From Bacteroidetes bacterium UBA2475 (GTDB lineage Bacteria; Bacteroidota; Bacteroidia; B-17B0; Aurantibacillaceae), in assembly GCA_002342065.1 (NCBI GenBank), contig DDPF01000004.1, positions 62,001-126,000 on the forward strand: a DNA stretch of 64,000 bases, written 5' to 3'. The notes beneath the pieces were generated by a model. It ran no database searches. It saw only the letters and a program-made list of their open reading frames with translations, and had not been told where the DNA came from. The first letter of the stretch is position 1. The number at the start of each line of letters is the position of its first letter. Shown piece after piece: positions 1 through 8,061 of the stretch. The position numbers and the translations under genes are program-made.

Positions 1-1052
1 ACCGGCCTGAACTGATCATCAACTACATTTACTTCCTGCTCAGTATAAACAAGCTGTTTTGAAGAACCCATAAACGTTGCTACCGGAGTTATTGCCTTAG
101 GCATTTCTCTGTTGGTATATGATTCGGCATAAGTTGTAAGAGCGGTACCGTTTTGTTTAAAAATGGCCCAGAATAAAATAACAATAATAAAAATCGTAAA
201 CATGGTTCCTAACGGTTTTCGCTCTTCCGCAGTTGCTTTTTTATAAATAGAGGCGTAAAAATAAATTACCGGAATACAAAACATAAAAAAAGCATCGGTA
301 CTTTGGCTTCCCATAATAGTAAACAACTTATCTTCATTACCCCAAATAGCGTTAGGAACTATCCAGCCAATAACAGCAAAAGCAACACCCGTTAACAGTA
401 CTTTAATAAATTGCATTAAAAGCGGTTTGTCTTCAGGCTTTGGTTCTTTACGTACATCTACATGTTTGTAGTGTTTCATGCCTAACCAAAACGTAATTAC
501 ACCTAAGAACATACCAATACCTGCAGTTATAAATGCGCCGTGCCAGCCAATTTTGTTGCGCATAAATGCAGCTACAAAATTACAAACAAGTGCGCCAACG
601 TTTATGCCCATATAAAAAATATTATAGCCTGTATCTTTATTGGCGCGGTAACGCGGATCGTTATAAAGATTTCCTAAGAGCGTAGCAATGTTTGGTTTAA
701 AAAAACCATTACCAACTACCATTACTGCTAACGACGTAAAGAAGGCCCACTTTTCGGGAATGGCCAGCATACAATAACCTATACCCATTAAAATACCACC
801 AAGCGTTATTGAAAAACGATAGCCTAATTTAAGATCGGCTAAAAGCCCACCCATAAATGGTGTTAGATAAGCGAGAGCAATAAAAGTTCCAAAAATATCT
901 GAAGCCGTTGCGTTCTCCCAACCCATGCCACCATCTTTTCCATCAGTGGTCATGTAAAGGAAAAAGATCCCGATCATTAAGTAATAACCAAAGCGCTCCC
1001 AAAATTCGGTAAACACTAAAAAGAAAAGTCCTTTAGGATATTTTGATTCCAT
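1..1052 (-). CDS. POT-family peptide MFS transporter, C-terminal part missing
   Basis: The reading frame starts at the ATG at 1052 and runs leftwards out of the window, so only about 350 N-terminal residues are present. It opens with MESKYPKGLFFLVFTEFWER, and the FxEFWERFGYY pattern is the signature of proton-coupled oligopeptide transporters (POT/PTR2, DtpT-like). Several hydrophobic helices follow, including the conserved stretch GNGFFKPNIATLLGNLY. The family imports di- and tripeptides with protons across the inner membrane. The next gene upstream on the same strand (start 1589) ends 27 bases before this start, so the two may be cotranscribed. The family call is secure from the motifs; the substrate is inferred. 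Confidence 0.93.
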   Translation of the reverse strand, partial: MESKYPKGLFFLVFTEFWERFGYYLMIGIFFLYMTTDGKDGGMGWENATASDIFGTFIALAYLTPFMGGLLADLKLGYRFSITLGGILMGIGYCMLAIPEKWAFFTSLAVMVVGNGFFKPNIATLLGNLYNDPRYRANKDTGYNIFYMGINVGALVCNFVAAFMRNKIGWHGAFITAGIGMFLGVITFWLGMKHYKHVDVRKEPKPEDKPLLMQFIKVLLTGVAFAVIGWIVPNAIWGNEDKLFTIMGSQSTDAFFMFCIPVIYFYASIYKKATAEERKPLGTMFTIFIIVILFWAIFKQNGTALTTYAESYTNREMPKAITPVATFMGSSKQLVYTEQEVNVVDDQFRP

Positions 1053-1079
1053 GCAGATTTAAGATTTTTGAAATTAGAT

Positions 1080-1589
1080 TTAAGAAATAGAATTTTGACT
1101 TCCCTTCATATGCTTTAAATTAATTGCATACATGATAATAAAAATAGAATCAATTAAAATTGAAAAGATCAATGAGCCATAAGATTTTCCACCATCTGCT
1201 GAAACACCAAGGTCTAATCCTAAAAAATTAGTAACCAACTCAGCGGCTACATAAATAAAAAAACCGATTTTATTCAAGCGCCACATCATTATTACACCAA
1301 CCAGCGAAAATATATTGGCAAAGAAATTATACAAACACAATTTACCTATCTCGTTAAAAAAAACGATGGGGTCCATTTCTTCCAACTGCGGTTGTTGCGC
1401 AATTATTTTATCCCAAACATTGGTAATTGTATCTTCACCTATAACGAGGCAAAATGAACCGAGACCATAAATCAATAACATTAAGCCGCAGGCTACGAAA
1501 GAGGTGATGCAAATAACTTTTAAAAATTGTGGCTTCTCCGGCAAGGGCGCAATATCATTTTGAAACCCGTTATTCATACTGTTTTCCAT
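1080..1589 (-). CDS. Small membrane protein, paralogue 1 of a local three-member family
   Basis: A 169-residue protein with about four hydrophobic helices and no recognised catalytic motif. It shares a recognisable plan with the proteins at 1668-2204 and 3140-3610: a helix beginning with a (K/R)P-F-L-x-V-x-C-I-x-S/T-x-V-A-C/A motif near residue 20, a loop, a W-x-L-x-K-x-G-F-F-x-Y helix near residue 105, and a C-terminal ending of the form YAINLKHMK. The first residues (about 20) are polar and probably cytoplasmic. The function is unknown. The arrangement in a block of same-strand small membrane genes suggests duplication in place. Confidence 0.8.
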   Translation of the reverse strand: MENSMNNGFQNDIAPLPEKPQFLKVICITSFVACGLMLLIYGLGSFCLVIGEDTITNVWDKIIAQQPQLEEMDPIVFFNEIGKLCLYNFFANIFSLVGVIMMWRLNKIGFFIYVAAELVTNFLGLDLGVSADGGKSYGSLIFSILIDSIFIIMYAINLKHMKGSQNSIS

Positions 1590-1667
1590 TAGCTTTTACT
1601 TTTATAATAAAGGTAAAAATGCTAATAAAAACAATGAAATACTAATAAAAATGGTCTCTAAAATTAA

Positions 1668-2204
1668 TTAATCAAATTGGCTGGGAGGTACCATGTATTT
1701 TAAATTCACAGCGTAAAGCACTATAAACACGGCGTCAAAAATTATCAAGACCGTTATTACAATACCTATTACTGCAGAACCAAAACTCCCGGCTAATGCA
1801 CTAGCAGCAGCCATTGCATCAGTGCCTGCAATTAGCAGACCTATGTAAGGCAGCACTTCACCAATGAGGTAAAAATAAAAACCGGTTTGTTTTAAATTCC
1901 ACATTTGCACTGCACCAAAAGCACACAATGCAATTGCAAGTACATTAAGCAAAGTGGTCATTATTTTTTTTGCCCCACCATTATCTGCCGCTATTGCAGC
2001 TTCCATTTTTTCAGCAGCCTCTGGGCTGATCTTTCGCATTTGTTCTATCTGTTCCAATTGCTTCTCTGGCGATTGGGTCATTAATCCTGATAAAGAAGAG
2101 ATCAATAGTAGCGCGCAAGCTACCCAGGTTAATATGCATGTAACCGATAATAATTTAGGGCGGCCATGCTTAATGTCGTTTGTTAGATCAATGTTACTTT
2201 CCAT
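1668..2204 (-). CDS. Small membrane protein, paralogue 2 of a local three-member family
   Basis: A 178-residue membrane protein with the same layout as its neighbours at 1080-1589 and 3140-3610: RPKLLSVTCILTWVACALLL near residue 15, a soluble loop rich in E, Q and K between helices 1 and 2 (about residues 43-75), an MWNLKQTGFYFYL segment, and the ending LYAVNLKYM. The loop is the most divergent part among the three paralogues and is where any specific interaction would be expected. It lies just downstream of the DUF2752 gene, whose stop is 5 bases from this start, so the two are probably in one transcript. No function can be assigned. Confidence 0.8.
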   Translation of the reverse strand: MESNIDLTNDIKHGRPKLLSVTCILTWVACALLLISSLSGLMTQSPEKQLEQIEQMRKISPEAAEKMEAAIAADNGGAKKIMTTLLNVLAIALCAFGAVQMWNLKQTGFYFYLIGEVLPYIGLLIAGTDAMAAASALAGSFGSAVIGIVITVLIIFDAVFIVLYAVNLKYMVPPSQFD

Positions 2205-2208
2205 TTGT

Positions 2209-2604
2209 TTAAATTTTAAAGGTTAATACTAAGGGAAGAACTACGGATAAAAAAAGCAGAACACTTATAACTAGTTCTATTTTAACGAAACCCGGAGGAA
2301 TAAGTTTAGGTTTTAACAAATAAATTAGAACAATTACGCCTCTTAACACAAACTGAAATGAAAAAAATAAAAAGAAGGGCCAGGATAAATTGTTAAAATC
2401 TCTTCCTTCTTTAAATTGAAAATGGGTATAATTGCTAAAAGCCCGCGAAAATCCACAAGAAGGACAGTCTTTACCAGTTGCAGCTTTTATGGCGCAATCT
2501 AAGGGATGATCGTTAGGATAAAAAAAATAGGAGTAAGCAAAGCCTACTCCTATCAATATAAAAAACACCAAACTTATTATTACATAGCTGGGCGCTTTAC
2601 GCAT
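2209..2604 (-). CDS. DUF2752 membrane protein
   Basis: A 131-residue protein with three hydrophobic helices. Residues about 35-55 read DCAIKAATGKDCPSCGFSRA, which matches the CPxCGxTR/SRA motif that defines DUF2752, a family of small bacterial membrane proteins of unknown function. The two cysteines in CPSC could bind metal or form a disulphide, but this is not established. It starts directly after the stop of the DUF4190-like gene (2605) and is followed after 4 bases by paralogue 2, so this is a tight operon. Bacteroidota genomes often place DUF2752 genes next to DUF4190-like genes, as here (from memory). Confidence 0.88.
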   Translation of the reverse strand: MRKAPSYVIISLVFFILIGVGFAYSYFFYPNDHPLDCAIKAATGKDCPSCGFSRAFSNYTHFQFKEGRDFNNLSWPFFLFFSFQFVLRGVIVLIYLLKPKLIPPGFVKIELVISVLLFLSVVLPLVLTFKI

Positions 2605-3006
2605 TTATTGTTGCGGAACGTTTAAAGTATCGGTTAGTTGTTTTAACTGATCCATTGCTTTAGTTAAAGAATCCATTGCGCCAGATTTTTCCATAGCTTC
2701 TTTAAACATTGAGCCACCTTCTGTTACTGCTTTTGCAATTACAAAGATCCAGATAGAACCAATAATGATAGCAAGTATAGAACAGATCAAACCTGCAATT
2801 GCCATACCTTTTGGGGCGTTTGCTTTTTTTGCCTGCGACATACTAATTGCCGATAAAATTACACCAACTACCGCTAAAACTATTGCCCACCAGCCAAAGC
2901 AAGGAACAAATGATACGATAATTGCTAAAATCCCTAAGATCATACCTGCAATGCCTAAACCTTTTCCGTTATTTGCTGCAGGTGTTGTTGTATTGTTTTG
3001 TTCCAT
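2605..3006 (-). CDS. DUF4190-like small membrane protein
   Basis: A 133-residue protein with a polar N-terminus rich in N, T and P, then GLGIAGMILGILAIIVSFVP, a second helix, the loop SQAKKANAPKGMAIAGLI, and a third hydrophobic segment. The pattern of glycine-rich helices separated by an AxKxxxxPKGMAIAGL motif is that of the DUF4190 family. The last 40 residues are amphipathic and soluble. The stop codon abuts the start of the DUF2752 gene, so translation is probably coupled. A hairpin at 3088-3126 separates it from the upstream paralogue 3 gene, so its promoter should lie between 3007 and 3090. Function unknown. Confidence 0.82.
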   Translation of the reverse strand: MEQNNTTTPAANNGKGLGIAGMILGILAIIVSFVPCFGWWAIVLAVVGVILSAISMSQAKKANAPKGMAIAGLICSILAIIIGSIWIFVIAKAVTEGGSMFKEAMEKSGAMDSLTKAMDQLKQLTDTLNVPQQ

Positions 3007-3087
3007 TTTTAGTTTTTTAAATTTATAATGAGTGAAAGTAGCCTCTTTTTATTGAAATTGGGGTTAGGAAACTGTAAAGTTTTTAAC

Positions 3088-3126
3088 AAAAAAAGTCCCT
3101 CCTTTATATAAGAAGGGACTTTTTTA
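3088..3126 (-). terminator. Rho-independent terminator after paralogue 3
   Basis: A hairpin with arms AAAAGTCCCT and AGGGACTTTT, extended by partly paired CCTT/AAGA, flanked by A and T runs on both sides. It lies 14 bases past the stop of the minus-strand gene 3140-3610 and should end that transcript. Confidence 0.85.
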
Positions 3127-3139
3127 AAATTGAAAAAGA

Positions 3140-3610
3140 TTATTTTAAATGCTTTAGGTTTAAACCGTAAAGTACAATGAATAAAGCACCAAAAACAATT
3201 GACATCATACCAGAACCAAATCCACTATAAACAATTGTCATAATGATAGATACTACAGTAGCTCCAACATAAAGGAAAAAGCCAATTTTTTGTAGTTTCC
3301 ACATTTTAATAACGCCAAATAAAGATACTAATACAGTAACAAAACCTACTGCAATGTAAGCCCATGTCATACCTGCGCTTGGTCCGTGTGACATTGCCTC
3401 AGACATAGCAGCTCCAGCTGATCCAGCTTCGCCTGACATTCCTTCTAAAGCAGAAGCTCCAGCTGTTACAGCGCCCATTACAGTAATTAAAGTAATGTAG
3501 CCTAAAATTGCTAAGCCAGCAGCAATAAATGATAAAATACATAAAACAGTTAAAAATACCGGTCTTTTTGCGGCATCAGTAGTTGGTGTTGTTTGTGTTT
3601 GTTGTTCCAT
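3140..3610 (-). CDS. Small membrane protein, paralogue 3 of a local three-member family
   Basis: A 156-residue membrane protein. It begins with a polar Q/T-rich segment, then RPVFLTVLCILSFIAAGLAI, a loop rich in A, G, S and M (about residues 50-80) with the look of a flexible linker, then IKMWKLQKIGFFLYVGATVV and the ending LYGLNLKHLK. These three blocks line up with the proteins at 1080-1589 and 1668-2204. Unlike those two it has its own terminator (3088-3126) and is separated from the genes on either side, so it is probably a single-gene unit. Function unknown. Confidence 0.82.
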   Translation of the reverse strand: MEQQTQTTPTTDAAKRPVFLTVLCILSFIAAGLAILGYITLITVMGAVTAGASALEGMSGEAGSAGAAMSEAMSHGPSAGMTWAYIAVGFVTVLVSLFGVIKMWKLQKIGFFLYVGATVVSIIMTIVYSGFGSGMMSIVFGALFIVLYGLNLKHLK

Positions 3611-3716
3611 TGTTTAGTTTTTTTTAGTTAATATTTAGATTGAAATTAATTTTTTCTTTCAAACTACAAGAGTCTATTTTGAAAAAGTTTTTAACATTTT
3701 TTTGTATTAGTCTCTA

Positions 3717-5432
3717 TTATAAGGCTTTCCATATATTAAAATTAACGTTTTCATCGTTTTTTGCTTTTAAAATTGGGTTAAAAAGGTAAGTATTGCCTTT
3801 TTTATCAGCCTGGAGGTTAACTGTTTTTATATTTTCAGCCGAATTTATTGTTAAAATTATCTCGTTTTCATCCTTAAAATACTGCAGCCAGTTGTTCAGG
3901 TTATTTTTTAGGGCAATACCATTCACGGCTAAAATTTCATCATTATTAAATAAACCGGCTTTCCAGGCAGGTGAATATGGGGCCACTAAAATTATTTTAG
4001 AATTTTGTCCATGATCCATTACTTTAAAACCATACTTATGTTCGCACTCATGCGCATTGGCTTGTTTTATAAAGTCAATTCCAATATAATCAAAACAAGG
4101 TTTTAATTCTGCTTCAAAATCCTGCGGTGAATACACATGGCTTTTAAAAAACTCATTCAGATCTAAACCACTTACTTCATTTACCAGTTCAATAATATTA
4201 TTCTCAGAATAACCAATTCCTTTTTTTCCAAAACGCTCATATAATAAAACGCAGACGTCGCGCAATCTTTTTTTGTTTTGTGTGGCTTGCAAAATTTTTA
4301 TGTCAAGCATAAAAGCAATTAAACTTCCTTCATCGTAAATATTTGTTTTGCGATAAGGTGCGCCGGGCACATAACCATCCAACCATGTTTCCCAACTGCT
4401 ATCGGCCACCGATAAATTGTAGCGACCAAAGTTGTGGAAATGTTTTGTTAAACGTTCTTCGAGTGTTTTAAAATATTGTTGTAAAGTAAAAACATTGCTA
4501 CTTAATAATAATTTATCGCCATAATAAGTAGTAAAACCCTCGTAAACATAACCGGTCTTAGCATAATTTTCTTTAGTGTAATCGTAAGGCAACATTTCTT
4601 TTGGGCGAATAGTTTTAATATTCCACGAATGAAATAATTCGTGACAGCTAACACCCAACACATCTTCATAGGCCGCGCCAGAGTTAATGGCATAGCCCGG
4701 ACCAATAGCAATAACGGTATTCTTAACATGCTCAACACCATGATAAAATTTAAAAGGTAGTACCTGAAAAATAAAATGATATTCATCAGTTGTAAAGTCA
4801 TTCCAAAATTCGATTTGTTTTTGAGTGAAAGCCGAGAAATTATCTTTCATTAATTTAAAATCGGGTTTGCACTCGCCAATAAAATGTAAATAAAACTTAA
4901 TGTTATTTACTTCGTAAAAGTCAGATTGAATTTTTTCGGAAGCTACAAACGGTGAATCTACCAACTCTTCAAAATTTTTCGCAATTAAAACATTCTTCTC
5001 TTTTTTTAAGGAACAAACGATCTTATAATTTTCGGGCACGTTCAATTCTACCCTGTGCTCCTCCTCCATTCTACCCACCACATACATACAACAATGTACA
5101 GGATTCATGTACAATTGTTTTATATCTGCAAAACAGGCGCCGGCATTTAATTCAGCAGAGTAATAACTGTAAGTAACTTTAATAGACGAGCAGCCTTTCG
5201 TATTTATTTCCCAAAGATCTTTGTTGAGTTTGTTATAAGGTAAAACTTCGTTCTTATCATTAAAAACATCTACCCGTTTAATGTTCCTGGCAAAATTCCC
5301 CAACTCGTAACGGCCCGGGCGCCATACCGGAAGCTGTAACTGAACTGTATCTTGTGCAATGGCATCAATAAACATATCAATATACACATAATGCGATGCC
5401 GGGTTTTTTTGATACATTAAATATTTTATCAT
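3717..5432 (-). CDS. M61 family metallopeptidase with C-terminal PDZ domain
   Basis: A 571-residue protein. The N-terminal 160 residues form the beta-rich M61 N domain (VWRPGRYELGNFARNI is typical). The catalytic zinc motif HELFHSWN lies near residue 265, followed by YVYEGFTTYYGDK, which supplies the third zinc ligand (the glutamate). The last 110 residues hold a PDZ-like fold (YGFKVMD...APYSPAWKAGL...ILAVNG). M61 enzymes are glycyl or related aminopeptidases. No signal peptide is evident, so the protein is probably cytoplasmic. It is flanked by short intergenic gaps and lies convergent to nothing; the upstream side holds an inverted-repeat element (5435-5613). Confidence 0.93.
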   Translation of the reverse strand: MIKYLMYQKNPASHYVYIDMFIDAIAQDTVQLQLPVWRPGRYELGNFARNIKRVDVFNDKNEVLPYNKLNKDLWEINTKGCSSIKVTYSYYSAELNAGACFADIKQLYMNPVHCCMYVVGRMEEEHRVELNVPENYKIVCSLKKEKNVLIAKNFEELVDSPFVASEKIQSDFYEVNNIKFYLHFIGECKPDFKLMKDNFSAFTQKQIEFWNDFTTDEYHFIFQVLPFKFYHGVEHVKNTVIAIGPGYAINSGAAYEDVLGVSCHELFHSWNIKTIRPKEMLPYDYTKENYAKTGYVYEGFTTYYGDKLLLSSNVFTLQQYFKTLEERLTKHFHNFGRYNLSVADSSWETWLDGYVPGAPYRKTNIYDEGSLIAFMLDIKILQATQNKKRLRDVCVLLYERFGKKGIGYSENNIIELVNEVSGLDLNEFFKSHVYSPQDFEAELKPCFDYIGIDFIKQANAHECEHKYGFKVMDHGQNSKIILVAPYSPAWKAGLFNNDEILAVNGIALKNNLNNWLQYFKDENEIILTINSAENIKTVNLQADKKGNTYLFNPILKAKNDENVNFNIWKAL

Positions 5433-5434
5433 TT

Positions 5435-5613
5435 TAAGAGCGGGTTGTGAGCCTGTTTAAATTTTATCTAATTATTTTGTTATTTATCTTTTTGGCTGCA
5501 ATATCGTTAAATTTTTCGCCGAAGTAACCAACTTCGACTGCAAAATTTGCCTCATTTCGCTCAAAAATATAGAATAACAATTCTAAAAACATAAAACTTA
5601 AACGGGCTCTTAA
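5435..5613. repeat. MITE-like inverted-repeat element
   Basis: A 180-bp non-coding segment bounded by imperfect inverted repeats: TTAAGAGC followed by GCCTGTTTAAATTTT on the left (5435-5466), and the complement of TTAAGAGCCCGTTTAAGTTTT on the right (5593-5613). The centre holds a small perfect hairpin, CGAAGT-aacca-ACTTCG (5520-5536). No reading frame is present. The layout suggests a miniature mobile or palindromic repeat lying between the M61 gene and the TPR gene. Confidence 0.55.
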
Positions 5614-5646
5614 TTTTTATTTATAAATGTATATATTTGAATTATT

Positions 5647-6738
5647 GTGAAACGCATATTTTTTATTTTTTTTATACTCAACTTATTAAACGTTTGCGGA
5701 CAAGATCTTGATTCGCTTAAAACGGTTGCAATAAAATTACCAAACGATACCGATAGGGTTAATTTGTTTTACAACGAAGGTTTTTCTCACCGCACAAGTA
5801 ACGCACAATATAGTTACGATTGCGCTAAAGCCGCCGAAAATTTTGCACAAAAAGCCAGTCTGCCTTTTTACTCTGCCAAAGCAAGTAATTTGTTAGGCAT
5901 TTTATATTATCGCAAAGGCGATCTTATTGCAGCCTTATCGCATCACAAAAAAGCTTTAAAACTACGAGCGATCATAAATGATAAAAAAGGAATTGCGCAA
6001 AGTCAAACTAATTTAGGAAATATTTATTCAGAGCTGGGCCGTTACAAATTAGCAGAAACTGCTTATTTGAGCGCACTCGAAATTAATAACGAATTAAATA
6101 TTGCCAAACAAATAGATAATTGTCTTTTAAACCTTGGCGTATTAAGTGCCGAATTGAAGATGATAAACGTGGCCGAAAGTTATTTTAACCGCGCTTTAAA
6201 AAATTCTGAAAAAAGATTTGATTACGAGATGCAGGCCTCCTGCTTAAATAATTTAGCGGTAATAAATACCATCCGGCAAAATTACGATGCCGCCATTGCC
6301 AACAGCCTTAACTCTATTAAAGTAAAAAATTTAATGGATAACGAAATGGAAATGGCCGATTCTTATTTAAATATTGCCGTTGCTTATATCAAGAAAAAAG
6401 AAGCGTTGCTCGCTTTAGAAAATTTACGCATTGCCGATAGTATCATTTTAAAGTTCAATTATCTCGCCGCTAAAATTCAATCGCTAAAAGCGTATTCAGA
6501 ATATTATGAGTTGGAACATAATTACGAAAAAGCTTTAGAACAATTACAACTCTGCACTATTTTAAAAGACAGTCTTGCAAAAGCAAATAAAAAAATTGAT
6601 GAGAATAATTTTATGGAAACCTCAGCCGAAGAATTAAATCAAGTAAAAACTTCAGGCGGATTTTCGGTGATCTATTTTAATTTATTGATGATCGTATTAG
6701 TACTGTGCGGAGTATTTATTTTTAAACATAAACGATGA
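5647..6738 (+). CDS. TPR membrane protein with minimal cytoplasmic tail
   Basis: A 363-residue protein starting at GTG 5647. It has a signal peptide (MKRIFFIFFILNLLNVCG, cleavage before QD), then DSLKTVAIKLPNDTDRVNL, which resembles the cap motif of the TPR array at 27.6-37.9 kb, then about six TPR units of roughly 40 residues (for example GIAQSQTNLGNIYSELGRY). A single transmembrane helix near residues 340-358 is followed only by KHKR. It therefore has the sensor part of the array proteins but no coiled coil and no output domain. Its stop overlaps the next start by ATGA, so it is coupled to the SUI1 gene. Confidence 0.85.
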   Translation: MKRIFFIFFILNLLNVCGQDLDSLKTVAIKLPNDTDRVNLFYNEGFSHRTSNAQYSYDCAKAAENFAQKASLPFYSAKASNLLGILYYRKGDLIAALSHHKKALKLRAIINDKKGIAQSQTNLGNIYSELGRYKLAETAYLSALEINNELNIAKQIDNCLLNLGVLSAELKMINVAESYFNRALKNSEKRFDYEMQASCLNNLAVINTIRQNYDAAIANSLNSIKVKNLMDNEMEMADSYLNIAVAYIKKKEALLALENLRIADSIILKFNYLAAKIQSLKAYSEYYELEHNYEKALEQLQLCTILKDSLAKANKKIDENNFMETSAEELNQVKTSGGFSVIYFNLLMIVLVLCGVFIFKHKR

Positions 6739-7079
6739 GCAAAAAAGATAAAAGCAAAGGCGGTTTGGTTTACTCTACCAATCCAAATTTTACGCCCGAT
6801 AATTTTGAAGAGGAAGAAGACGAAATAAATTTAAAGACAGGACAACCGCCTTTAAAAGTTTATTTAGATAGATTAGGTGGCGGAAAATCTGTTTCGCGCA
6901 TTAACGGCTTCACCGGCAAAACGGGAGATATAGAAACTCTCGGAAAATTATTAAAACAAAAATGCGGTGTTGGTGGCACCGTAAAAGACCGCGAAATTTT
7001 AATTCAGGGCGATCATCGCGATAAAATTATTCTACTACTTTTAAAAGAAGGTTATAAAGCGAAAAAAGCTGGGGGATAA
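6735..7079 (+). CDS. SUI1/eIF1-like translation initiation factor (YciH type)
   Basis: A 114-residue protein. The C-terminal 70 residues form the SUI1 domain: KVYLDRLGGGKSVSRINGF, LKQKCGVGGTVKDREILIQGDHRDKI (split here only for reading) and the basic end EGYKAKKAGG. Bacterial YciH-type proteins are eIF1 homologues that can affect start-codon fidelity in vitro; the cellular role in Bacteroidota is not established. The N-terminal 35 residues are acidic and low in complexity. It overlaps the upstream TPR gene by four bases. The rich use of TTG and GTG starts in this window makes the presence of an initiation-fidelity factor of interest, though the link is only an inference. Confidence 0.9.
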   Translation: MSKKDKSKGGLVYSTNPNFTPDNFEEEEDEINLKTGQPPLKVYLDRLGGGKSVSRINGFTGKTGDIETLGKLLKQKCGVGGTVKDREILIQGDHRDKIILLLLKEGYKAKKAGG

Positions 7080-7093
7080 GCTCTAAATATTAA

Positions 7094-7162
7094 GCCACAG
7101 ATTTCGCTGATTCACACAGATATTTAATAAAAATAATCTGCGTCATCTGTGAAATCTGTGGC
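7094..7162. repeat. Short imperfect inverted repeat
   Basis: Two arms of about 30 bases, starting GCCACAGATTTCGCTGATT and ending in the near-complement AATCTGTGGC, fold over a short AT loop. It fills the gap between the convergent genes SUI1 and the T9SS protein. The T-run expected of an intrinsic terminator is absent on the plus strand and misplaced on the minus strand, so it is listed as a repeat. Confidence 0.6.
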
Positions 7163-7170
7163 AAAAAAAA

Positions 7171-7929
7171 TTAATCTAACACAACTTTTTTAACCTGCGC
7201 ATGTTTCCCTTGTTCAATACGAACAAAATAAACACCTTTTGGGTTTTTGCTGATATCAATTTCTTTATCGTAAGCACCAATAAAGTTCGGTAAATTTTCG
7301 CTGTACACTTTTTTACCTTCTATATTTAAAATAGTTATTTCGGCATCTCCTTTTTCTGGTAAAATAAAACTTAAATTAAATTTACCATTACTTGGATTAG
7401 GATAGAAGTTCATATTATTCAACGCTAATTTACCATCTGTTGCGCCGGTTTGTTTGTTAATTAATTTAAGATCTTCTGCACTAGCATCTGTCATATCTAT
7501 TTTTACCATTACCATTTTTGAAACATGTTTTCCCTTTTCGTTCTTATCGCATGGTTTTCCATCTTCGTTAATGACAATTACTTTTTTTGCGCCTTTTTTG
7601 TTCTCATCGCCACCGGCTTCTTTCATGGCTTTCTCTATTAAGGCATCAATTTCGCTTTCGGTCATTTTCCCTTCGCCTTCTTTGCCATTAACAATAACTA
7701 TTTTTTTCATTTCGCCATCTTTGCCATGCGAGATCTCTTCAATGTTTACAGTACCATTATCTACTTTAATGGCCGACGCATCATCGGTGGTGTAAGTGGT
7801 ATCCGTCACTTTCTCAACGCCATTAATGTTCTCAATTTTTTTAATGCGCACTGTTGCCTGTTTTTTTTCTTGTGCCGTTACCAAAGCTGTGCTTAATAGT
7901 AAAGCGGCTGCAATTAGAGTTGTTTTCAT
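7171..7929 (-). CDS. Secreted protein with T9SS type A sorting domain
   Basis: A 252-residue protein with signal peptide MKTTLIAAALLLSTALVTAQ. The middle part (about 20-165) is very rich in K, E, D and G and has two similar blocks, KIVIVNGKEGEGK and KVIVINEDGKPC, so it may be internally repeated. From residue 175 comes a type A sorting domain: FYPNPSNGKFNLSF, ITILNIEGKKVYSENL and the C-terminal GVYFVRIEQGKHAQVKKVVL. T9SS exports such proteins to the cell surface. It is divergent from the histidine kinase at 8062, and the GTTAA repeats between the two genes suggest joint control. Its function is unknown. Confidence 0.85.
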   Translation of the reverse strand: MKTTLIAAALLLSTALVTAQEKKQATVRIKKIENINGVEKVTDTTYTTDDASAIKVDNGTVNIEEISHGKDGEMKKIVIVNGKEGEGKMTESEIDALIEKAMKEAGGDENKKGAKKVIVINEDGKPCDKNEKGKHVSKMVMVKIDMTDASAEDLKLINKQTGATDGKLALNNMNFYPNPSNGKFNLSFILPEKGDAEITILNIEGKKVYSENLPNFIGAYDKEIDISKNPKGVYFVRIEQGKHAQVKKVVLD

Positions 7930-7991
7930 AATTTAATTTTTAAGAGGTTAATATTATGATACAAAATTACCTTTGGCACAAGCGCAACAGG

Positions 7992-8048
7992 GTTAAGGCC
8001 CGGTTAAACTTAGTTAAGGAAAAGTTAAAGTCAAGCCCTGTAAGTTAA
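7992..8048 (+). promoter_or_regulatory. In-phase GTTAA direct repeats, candidate response-regulator operator
   Basis: GTTAA occurs at 7992, 8003, 8013, 8024 and 8044, giving spacings of 11, 10, 11 and 20 bases, so all five copies sit on one face of the helix. Tandem direct repeats with an 11-bp period are the usual target form of OmpR/PhoB-class regulators, and such a regulator is encoded at 9638-10324. The site lies 14-70 bases upstream of the kinase gene. TAAATTTG at 8057-8064 could be a -7 element, which would favour the alternative TTG start at 8071. Confidence 0.5.
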
Positions 8049-8061
8049 ATAGTTCCTAAAT

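Noticed and set aside
4502..4801. 99-residue frame on the same strand inside the M61 gene
   Set aside because: Alternative frame of a conserved enzyme; it covers the zinc motif region and has no independent support.
7094..7162. Inverted repeat as an intrinsic terminator
   Set aside because: No T run follows the hairpin in either direction in the right place.
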